From Piliocolobus tephrosceles (lineage: Eukaryota; Chordata; Mammalia; Primates; Cercopithecidae): a stretch of DNA of 64,000 nucleotides. Under the pieces are notes generated by a model. It had not been told where the DNA came from. It ran no database searches and saw only the letters and a list, made by a program, of their open reading frames with translations. Position numbers and translations under genes: made by a program. Positions 55,996-64,000 of the stretch are shown here, one piece after another. Numbering within the stretch: position 1 is the first letter of the stretch; each line of letters opens with the position of its first letter. The stretch spans positions 192,872,545 through 192,936,544 of the forward strand of contig NC_045434.1 of assembly GCF_002776525.5 (NCBI RefSeq). Reading direction: 5' to 3'.

Positions 55996-56299
55996 ATGTG
56001 AAGTCCTCATCAAGTCTGAAGCACAGGAGATGCCCCAAAATAGCAAGTCCCTGACTCCTCCCCAGCAGGGGCCTGAGAGGTGACTCTCAGTGGGGGTGGG
56101 GCTGGGGTGGTGAGGGCCATAGTGGAGGGGACAGAGTTTTGCGGTGGTGGTGGTGCTACGTGGCAGTTTATGTGCCTTAGAAATCTACCTACCCCCAGAG
56201 AAATAAGATTGACAATGTGCAGATATGAGGAGGAGGCTGCCCAGCAAAGGTGGCAAAGGTGGCACTGGTGCTCAGTTCTGGACACAGAGTCCTCACAAC

Positions 56300-56440
56300 T
56301 ACGCTGAGAAACAGAAGCTCTTATCACTCCCATTTTACTGATGAGGAAACTGAGGCTCAGAGAGGCCAAGGAACTTGTGGGAGGTTGCAGAATGTGCCAG
56401 AGCTGGGACACAACTCAGGCTCCTGCTGACTCCACAGCCT
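56300..56440 (+). mobile_element. MIR fragment
   Basis: 'cccattttactgatgaggaa' then ACTGAGGCTCAGAGAGGCC, 'ggaacttgtgggaggttgca' and 'agctgggacacaactcaggc'. Confidence 0.85.
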
Positions 56441-58638
56441 GCTGATGCTATTCTGCCTTCTGTCTCTGTCTTCTACTCTGCAGGTCTTCCAGAACATTCC
56501 TCCCACACCTGTGCTGGTTTTCCCTTCCTCGCAGAGCAGGCCCAGAGGGCACCAGGCCAACCCCAAGGACGGCGAGTCTCTCACCTCCTCCTCCCTGGAG
56601 GGCTCCTTACCTTGTTGTTTCCCGACATGAGCTTTTTCAGCAACTCAACACCCAGCGACTCATGCTGAGCCTCCTTCCCTCCTTCTGTAGGGGCTGCAGA
56701 CAGGCAGCCTCCCTCCCTGTTGCTTGTGCAGTTAGTTTTCAAAACCAGATGCAGAACTTTTCAAAGAATCTGTATTAAATTCCATCTGCTTAATCTCGCA
56801 TTGAGCTCAGCTGGATGCCAACAGCGTTAGGGGCCCCTCCCGGGTTCCATCTTCCAGGGATCAGGTTGGTTTGTTTCTGTAGCTCTTCTTCCAAGTAGGC
56901 TAAGGGTCCTGGGCTGGGAACAGAGCCTGTGCACACCACAGGAGACCGCCCTCTAGGCCAGCATCCGCTCACTGACGGGTCCTCTCTGGGCTCCATGTTC
57001 AGCCAGGCTGGCCGGCTGTCCTCTGTCCATGGCCATATCTGTCTTCCCTGTGGCTTGCTGGCCTGTCCCTCCCTCTCTATCTGTCCGCTTCCCCATGTAT
57101 CTCTCTCCTTGTTATTATCCCTTTCTCTCCTCTCCTCCCTTCCTCCTGTTTCCCCCAACAACTCCCCACTCAAGGTGGTCAAGGTCATGGCCACAGAGGC
57201 TGATCCTTGCCTGCTCCCAAAGGGTGCTTTGGCTCCACCCTGGGCCAAAGCAAGGGCGATGCCCAGAGCCTGGCAGGGGCCGGCGGTAGGAAGCCTGGGC
57301 CTGCTGAGTCATCTCCCATCCAGGCTGGGAAGGCTGTGCCATCATCAGTGCCCAACAGCAGTGGTCCCAGTGGGGACACAGCCATCTTCTTAGCATAGGA
57401 AGGACATCCTGGTCCTGGCAGGAGGGGGCATCCAGAGGTCAGCCTGTCTTTCCCTTACCCCAGGACAGACTGGCTGGAGTTTGCCTGTCCGGGAAGATAA
57501 TTTCATTGGCCTCCCTGTCCCCATGGATGGTCAGTGTTCTGGGTCCTACTAACCTGGAAGTCCATTCTCAAGTCTACCTCACGTTCTGCATGCTGTAGGG
57601 CCGAGCAGGTGAACAGAAGGCTCTCCTCTGGAGCCTTCCCTGTGACTGGGCTCCTTGGGCCCTTCTCCAACCTTCACAAGAGTCCAAAGCCATTTCCCCT
57701 GTGCCTGTTTCTTGACCCCTTGATCATGGAGCTGTCGCCTACCTCCCCACCTCCTTCTCTCCCTCCCACTTGCTCCAAGTTCCTCCAGGGTCACAAACTG
57801 CTGTCCTTATGCATGAAACTGGGCCTGGAGGCCTGGGCTGTGCAGGGCCTTTGCCCAGAGGCTGCTCCTGAAGCTCTGCCTCCCCAGTGGGGGACCTGGG
57901 CCTCTCACCTTCTCCCCCTGCTGCTTCCAGCAGCTGGATGGGCTGATGCGGGGGAGCGGGGCTGGATGGCCTGATGGGGGTGGCAGGAAGATGGACCCTG
58001 GGCAGGTTTCTATTCCATATCCTTTGTGGTGGGTGATGGCCCCAGGCCTGGTGGTTTCTGGGGAGAATGGGCACAGAACTGAGAAGCCCAGGTTGGAACT
58101 CAGCCTCTGCCAACAAGAAACTCCTCCTCAGTTGGGCTGTTGCCAGACCCATGCGGTGAGGGAGGAGGGAGGACGGCTTCATGCAGCCCATCCCCACTGC
58201 TAAAAAAATAAAAATAAAAAAATATTGATCTGATTCTAGGTCTAGCCACCTTCCTAGTTTGGGGTGCAGTGGGAGCAGCTGTCTGCTGTGACATCAGAGT
58301 GGGCCCAGAGTGACTTTTCTTCTCATTTTTCTGAGCCCGTGGGGCCAGTGAGACTTAGGACCAGAATCCCAGCCCGAGATCACCGCTGCTCCATGCCTTT
58401 CTCTCAGCAAAGGTCCTCAGAACAGGGATCCTGTCGGCCCCTTTTTGGGGCAGCAGCAGCTCTCTGGGTCTGGTGAGTGAAGGATGGAGGCAGAGCTTCT
58501 CAGCATCTAGAGATGCTTCCAGGACAGCTGCCAGCTCCCGGCTTCAAGGCCCCTTGACTGTGGGGCCTCCCCACCCACCTCTGGGTGCTGTCCAGCTCCA
58601 CACAGTGCCTGTGTCTCCCTCCAACCCCCCTCCCCAAG
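56441..58638. other. Unassigned sequence
   Basis: About 2.2 kb of GC-moderate DNA with no recognised repeat apart from a possible L2 shard near 57820-57900. An A-rich 'aaaaaaataaaaataaaaaa' sits at 58201-58221. Paired frames of about 150 codons on both strands (56790-57393, 57534-58197) are open but look like chance; none has splice or homology support. Confidence 0.4.
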
Positions 58639-58791
58639 AAGCCGGTGAACATGACCAAGGCCACTGTCAACTACCACCAGAGGACACACATGAAGAGCAC
58701 CATGAACCAGAGCTTCACAGACCAGAGCACCATGCAGGAGGATGAGTGCTGGGCCTGGCCTTCATGGACACCCATGGCTACAGCTCCTGGG
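58639..58791 (+). pseudogene. PTPRU-like exon relic, frameshifted
   Basis: A 153-bp exon-like block. A pyrimidine-rich tract and AG (58637-58638) precede it and GTGAGG follows at 58792. Its first 36 codons read KPVNMTKATVNYHQ.. to FTDQSTMQEDE. After two extra bases (58747-58748), the frame shifts and reads LGLAFMDTHGYSSW. I recall very similar residues, in this order, in the cytoplasmic juxtamembrane part of receptor tyrosine phosphatase PTPRU. Against that memory, this copy has lost one codon after NYHQ and one base after QEDE. No neighbouring PTPRU exons are visible within 64 kb. It is best read as an unprocessed, decayed exon copy; the identification is from memory and unverified. Confidence 0.5.
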
Positions 58792-59400
58792 GTGAGGGCC
58801 CCACTCTCCTACCCCATCCTCATGGCCCCTGAGCTCTCTTCTTCCAGACTCTTGAGCCAACAGGACAGAGCCTTTTTTTGGGTCCTCCACACATGCGATG
58901 AGTTCTACAACACCTCAACCAACATTGAAGCACCTATTGGGCTCCTGCTGGATACCAGCACTGGCACAGGAAATACAGAGCAGGCACAGGTAGCAACTTT
59001 GCACTGTGTACTAGAGGAGCTTGCAAAGAATTCTGCTAGCATAAGAGGAATGCAAGATCCAGCGTGACACTTGTCATGGAGGAGGTACTGCTGTAGGAAC
59101 AGAGGGATCAGAGTGGCCTCACCACCTATTGAGCTCCTGCTGTGCACAAGGTGGGGATACAGTGGCTGAGAGGGACCTATGGAGAGTCACATAGATCACC
59201 TTTGTGGATATCTATTTCCTCACCTGTAAAACAGGTGCCAATCATAGAGCTGCTGTGGAGACTAAAAGAGATTGTGCAGGTCAACCACTTGGTGCAGTGC
59301 CTGACTCCAGAAAAAGTGTGTGCAACCTTAGCTGGCATAATTTGTGTCTGCTAGACCCTGTGCTGAGCTTTAGTATAGCACTTCGCTAGACCTCTTCTTT
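58792..59400 (+). other. Unassigned with MIR-like parts
   Basis: Two similar segments, 'gcacctattgggctcctgct' (58929) and 'ccacctattgagctcctgct' (59121), each resemble the start of an old interspersed repeat. A MIR piece ('atttcctcacctgtaaaaca') lies at about 59210-59320. Confidence 0.5.
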
Positions 59401-59409
59401 TTATGATAT

Positions 59410-61776
59410 ACTATTTGGTTTTTATAAAAATTCTATTTAACAAATGCATAAATTATAAAGCATGACAATAAAATTAACTGCCATGAATCAGATCTTGGGA
59501 AGTGGAATATTTCCAAGGGCACTGAAGGTCCTGGGACCCTCCCCCGCTGTCTCCCCCAGTGCCCCCCAGGGGTGACCACTGTCCTGCACTGTGTGTTCAT
59601 CTTGTCCATCTCTTCTTTGCAGGTCCTCCACGTATGTCTATATCGCCACGCGAGACACTGTTTAGTTTTGCGTGCGTATGACCTTTATACAAATGTCCTA
59701 GCTACGTGTGGATGGATCTCTGTGGCTTGGCTTTTTCACTCAGCATCGTTTCTAGATATGTCCGTGTGGACATGTGTATCTGCAGTTCATTCGCTTTGTT
59801 GATGTTCGGTGTTCCATTGCGGGAATATGCCACAATTCATGTGTCCATCCTCCTATCTATGGATATTTGAGTTGGTCTTAGTTTTTTGCTTTCTCTGGGG
59901 AGTTCCATGTGTTTGTTTGTTGTTACAAACAGGGCTGCTATGAACATTCTTGTACAAGTGTCCTGATGCACCTGCCTAGGAGCTTCTCTGAGGTGCATTC
60001 TAGAAGGGAAATTGCTGGCTTGTGGTGGGTGTGTTTGTTCAACTTTGCGAGATGGTGCCAAACTGTTTCGTAATGTGGCTGTCTTTCCACTCTCAGCAGC
60101 GGCTATAAGAGTTTTCATTCCTCCATACCCAGATCCAAATTTGTCAGGCTTCTACATTTTTGCCAGAATGGTGGGTGTAAAATGGTAATTCTCTGTGTTC
60201 ATAGTTTTCATTTCCCTGATTACTAATGAAACGAAACATATCTTCTAATGACTTTTGGCCTTCGGGTTTCTTCTGCGAAATGCCTGTTGATATCTTTTAC
60301 CTAATTTTCTACCATTCGTTTGTTGCTATCCTAGTGATTTTCAAGAGTCCTATATCCATTTAGGGCAAGTCATTTATTGATTACATGTTGTAAATATCTT
60401 CTTCCCATTTAAGTCTTGTCTTTTCACTTTTCGTTCTGTAGTCTTTGGAAGAACAGAATGCCTTGAATGTGATTTAGTCAAATTATTCCCTCTTTTCCTT
60501 TTGTGGTTTGCACTGTTAGTGCATTAGTACGGAAATCCTTCCCTACAAGAGGTCATAAAAATAGTCTATATTTTCTTCTAAAATATTCAGTTTTGCATTT
60601 TGCATTCAAATTTCTATCCATCTGGAATTGAATTTTTGGTATTCCAAGTTGGGGATTTGACTTTTTTCCCACGTGGGCATAACCAGTTGTTGCAGCACGG
60701 TCCACCTTTTCCCCGCTGGTCTGCAACAACAGCTACATAATGTACCCTTTCCATATGCAAGGGTTTCTGGACACCCGCTCTCTTCCACTGACCTTTTAAT
60801 TAAATCAAGGTCTACTGCTAATCACTGTGGCTTATAAATCTTGATATCTGAAATGGCGAATCCCCAACATGTTCTTCAGGTGTGCCTTGGCTACTTTTTC
60901 CCTTATCCTTTTTCTTATGAATTTTATAGTCAGCTTGTCAAGTTCTCTTAAATATGCTGTTGGGATTTTTATTGGAATTTTATTGAATCTGTGGAACTAT
61001 TTAAGGAGAACTGTCATCTTTACAATATTAAGTCTTCCCATCTATGAATTTAATATATCTCTGCACATGTAGGTCTTGAGTACCTTTCAATAATTTTCCC
61101 CAGAAACATCTTGAGCATTTTTTTGTCAGATGTATTCTCCTGTCCCTTATATTTTGTAGTTTTGTAGTTTGTATATTTTGTAGTTTGCTATTGTAAATAT
61201 TATCTTTTCAACTATGATTTCTAACTGTTGCGGGTAAACACTTGGTTTGAGTCTCATTAATTCTAGTAATTTTCTTTGTAAATACTTTTGGACTTCCTAT
61301 GAATGCAGTCAAAATATGTTAGAATCATGACATTTTGTGTTGGTCTGGTTGTTTTTGCATTCATTAGCCTTTCATTTAATTTTCTTATCTTTATGCACTA
61401 GCTCTGGCTGGGAGGTTGGGACCTCCAACACAATATTGAGTGGAAGTGGTAAGAGAAAGCATTTTGTGTTTTCCTGGTTTTAAAGGAAATTAGTCTACAT
61501 TTCAACATATGCTGTAGGCTTTTGATAAAAGTGTTTTACCGGGTTAAAAAAAAATGTCCTTCTATCTCTAGTTTGTTGACTATTATTTTTTAATGGATAT
61601 GAAATTTCCCAAAGGCATTTATTGAGACTAATCTGTTAACATAGCAACAATCACTTATAGATTTTTCTAATATTAATTGATCCTAGGATAAACCCAACTT
61701 GGTCATGATGCATGGTTTTTATTCAGTAATTTAGTAATTCAGTGATTTAATCATGCTTCTGATTTTATTTTTATTT
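59410..61776 (-). mobile_element. L1 LINE, antisense, 3' end to ORF2
   Basis: Reverse-complement L1: 'ctttttcactcagcatcgtt' and 'gctgctatgaacattcttgt', 'agaagggaaattgctggctt', 'tttcatttccctgattacta', 'gtaaatatcttcttcccatt', 'tggcttataaatcttgatat'. Reading leftwards one reaches the 3' UTR, reading rightwards one goes deeper into ORF2. Old (L1M class), with no open ORF2. Confidence 0.82.
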
Positions 61777-61822
61777 TATGTATGTATGTATGTATGTATG
61801 TATGTATGTATGTATGTATGTA
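61777..61822. repeat. (TATG)n microsatellite at an Alu tail
   Basis: About eleven TATG units, immediately at the poly-T (3') side of an antisense Alu. It probably grew from the Alu's A-rich tail. Confidence 0.92.
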
Positions 61823-62107
61823 TTTATTGAGATAGAGTCTTACTCTGTTGCTCAGGCTGGAGTGCAGCGGAACGATCTCAGCTCACCACAACCTCTGCCT
61901 CCCAGGTTCAAGAGATTCTCCTGCCTCAGCCTCCTGAGTAGCTGAGACTACAGGTGCACACCACATACCCGGCTAATTTCTGTACTTTTAGTAGAGACAG
62001 GGTTTCACTATATTGACCAGGCTGGTCTTAAACTCCTGACCTCGTGATCCACCTGCCTCAGCCTCCCAAAGTGCTGAGATTACAGGCATGAGCAACCATG
62101 GCTGACC
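61823..62107 (-). mobile_element. AluS-type element, antisense, in L1
   Basis: 'gagatagagtcttactctgt', 'ctgcctcagcctcctgagta', 'tagtagagacagggtttcac', 'cctcccaaagtgctgagatt'. The tail is replaced by the TATG repeat. The host L1 continues on both sides. Confidence 0.92.
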
Positions 62108-62450
62108 ATGTTTGTGACTTTTACAACTATGATCGTGAGAAGTATTTGAATTATAACCTTTCTTTCTTGCAATACCTTGCTCTGGGTTTTAATATTAAGA
62201 TTATAGTAGCCTTATAAATTATTTGAGAACTCTCTTCTTTTTTCTAATTTCTGAAAGTTTGGAATGAGAAGTTCCCTTGGTAGAAGTCACCTACAAAACA
62301 ATCCATGCCTAATATTTTTCTTTATGGAACAATTTTAAACTTCTAATTAAATTTATTTTAATTAGCCTAGGACTATGCAGACTTTCTGTTTCTTTTTAGT
62401 CACTTTTGGTAAGTTATATTTTTAAGGCAGATGCCCATTTAATCTAAGTT
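62108..62450 (-). mobile_element. L1 continuation, antisense
   Basis: 'ccttgctctgggttttaata' and 'ttgagaactctcttcttttt' then 'ttctgaaagtttggaatga' match reverse-complement L1 ORF2. Confidence 0.72.
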
Positions 62451-62479
62451 TTAAATGTATTGGCATACACTAATTCATT

Positions 62480-62700
62480 ATACTGTCCTGTTCTCTCTCC
62501 CATTAAATGAATATCCCCCATTAAATTTTTCAACAACCCTTCACAGTGGTAATTATTAACCCCTGGATTTACAAAGGAGGAAACAAAGTCTCGGGGAAGG
62601 AATATCACTTTCTGGATATGCCCAGCCCTTCTATCCAGAAAGCGACAGAGTCAGGATTTAGAATGAGGTATTTGTAAATTGTAAATCCGTGTCATATTTA
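62480..62700 (+). mobile_element. MIR relic
   Basis: 'caacaacccttcacagtggt' then 'aattattaacccctggattt', 'gaggaaacaaagtctcgggg', and 'gcgacagagtcaggatttag'. Confidence 0.75.
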
Positions 62701-62889
62701 CTGCACCTTGTGAGACCTTGGAAAATGGTAGGATTTGGACAGCCCTTGACAAGAAGGACAAGCATTCACAGCTGAGGGATAATGAATTCAAGAGCATGCA
62801 CGTGGGCAAATGAGGAGGACGTGGAGAGGTCTGATTGGTTGGGCTGGATTCTCAGTGGGATGAGGAGGAAGGGAAGGGTAGGATAGCCA

Positions 62890-63190
62890 GGGGCAAGTCT
62901 TGCTGTGCAGTCCTGGTGAGGTATTACAGAAACAAGAGACACAGACCTTGCCCCCAGGAGTCTCACATATAATTGGAGAGACATGACTGACTTAAAGGAG
63001 TCAGGACCAGGCTAATTGTCATATGGGTGATGTGGAAAATTTATGCTGAGAAGGTTCTGAGAAGGGATGCCTGGGGTCAGGAAAGCCAGGAAAGATTTCC
63101 CTAGTGAAATAGGATTCAAACTGATATTGGCAGGATTTGACTGATCATGAAGGGGTAACAACACTGTGGGCAGGATATAGGACACGGGCA
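62890..63190 (+). mobile_element. Ancient repeat (same unnamed family as 28655)
   Basis: 'cacagaccttgcccccagga', 'ctcacatataattggagaga', 'aaagatttccctagtgaaat', 'gtgggcaggatatagg'. Confidence 0.45.
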
Positions 63191-63605
63191 GAGGTGTGGT
63201 GACGGTAAAATAAAGGGCCTTAGGAGACTGCAGTGGGGCCTCAGCACTTTAGATCTTCTTTTTCCATTTGCCATTCTGGCCCAGCCTCCACCTCCATCTT
63301 TTCTCCTACACAAAGCAGAAGCAAGGTGGCTTCCTGCATGTGTGATTGTGCATTTGCACAGGGCCCTGTGCTTAAAAGACACCTGCACTTGGTTTACTGT
63401 TCAGTTATCACAGTTCTGAAATTTTTAACAATTTTATCTTTGAACTTGTGTTTTAAAAGTGAAGTCCAAAGGGACATAGGATACTTGTCAGCTAAGGAGA
63501 TACCCCCTGTGTGTGTGCCCACTATTCCCTGCCATTCATGGGGCATGGAAGTTCAGAGATACTCAAGGTGAGTATGAGGTATCATTGTACCTCGTGGAAA
63601 TATAG
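63191..63605. other. Unassigned sequence
   Basis: Nothing recognised. Confidence 0.4.
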
Positions 63606-63619
63606 CTACTAATTTTTTT

Positions 63620-64000
63620 AGAAAAAGAAAAAGAAAAACATAACAAGTGGTAATGAGGATATGGAGAAATTGGAACACTTGTGCACTACTGGTAGGAATG
63701 TAAAATGTTGAACAGTATGGCAAATCCTCAAAAAGTTAAACATAGATTTGCCATATGATCCAACACTTCTACTTGCAGGTATATACCCCAAAGAATTGAA
63801 AGCAACAACTGAAACAGATATTTGTATACCCATTATTCATAGCAACATTATTCAGAACAGCCAAAAGATGAAACCAGCCCAAGTGTCCATCAACAGATGA
63901 ATAGAGAAATAAAAAGCAGTATATACCTACAATGGAATACTACTTGGTCTTAAAAAGGAGGGAGACTCTAACACATGCTACAACATGGATGCACCTTAAG
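63620..64000 (+). mobile_element. L1 LINE 3' ORF2 fragment, continues past the window
   Basis: 'gtggtaatgaggatatggag', 'ctactggtaggaatgtaaaa', 'ttgccatatgatccaacact', 'gcaacattattcagaacagc', 'aatggaatactacttggtc'. Sense orientation; an A/G-rich AAAAAG patch lies at its left edge. The right end lies beyond 64000. Confidence 0.88.

Noticed and set aside
56790..58197. Paired sense and antisense frames of about 150 codons
   Set aside because: They overlap each other on opposite strands in unassigned DNA. No recognised domain or exon border favours either strand.
58585..59067. 160-codon plus-strand frame as an intact gene
   Set aside because: Only its middle matches the PTPRU-like relic. The frame changes there, it runs through a splice-donor-like site, and the rest is unrelated sequence.
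1..64000. An undescribed functional system such as a defence island, secretion cluster or biosynthetic operon
   Set aside because: The window is primate repeat-rich DNA without intact genes. Nothing supports such a system, and the unusual signals are structural (LTR patches, an exon relic, a long TG block).

Overview
This window is non-coding primate genomic DNA. Nearly all recognisable content is interspersed repeats: Alu, L1, L2, MIR, ERV LTRs and DNA-transposon relics. One Alu (32294-32592) carries the bases I associate with the AluYRa lineage of Old World monkeys, and a 10-N run at 37738-37747 marks a draft assembly. A cercopithecid monkey (macaque, baboon or similar) is therefore the most likely source. 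I found no intact protein-coding gene, no tRNA or rRNA gene and no CRISPR array. Open reading frames in the window are short or lie in low-complexity or antisense repeat sequence.

Layout. 1-16.9 kb is mostly old unique DNA studded with MIR/L2 relics and one AluS. It includes a 1.3-kb TG-rich simple-sequence block (13.87-15.18 kb). 16.9-28.0 kb is an AT-rich nest of several L1 copies, split by five Alus and two LTR-like insertions. 28.0-41.65 kb is unique DNA with MIR, MER5A, a young 5'-truncated L1, the AluYR, a solo THE1/MST LTR inside a MIR, and a TG repeat broken by the assembly gap. 41657-47722 is an almost complete HERV-L-type provirus on the minus strand. It has two MLT2A-like LTRs, a Leu-tRNA-type primer site, and degraded gag, pro, RT, RNase H and integrase. 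It is flanked by a matching 5-bp duplication, CAGGG. 47.7-59.4 kb is unique DNA with MER2, two Alus, MIRs and an exon-like relic at 58639-58791 that resembles receptor tyrosine phosphatase PTPRU. 59.4-64 kb is an antisense L1 with an Alu, a MIR, and the start of a sense L1 running off the end.

No genes act together here. The two most informative signals are (1) patches inserted at the TA-rich site of both provirus LTRs, one of them an inverted copy of the same LTR's other end, and (2) the PTPRU-like exon relic with splice-like borders and a frameshift. Family names come from my memory of consensus sequences and were not checked with a repeat search. Most boundaries are good to about 5-30 bp; those supported by target-site duplications are exact.
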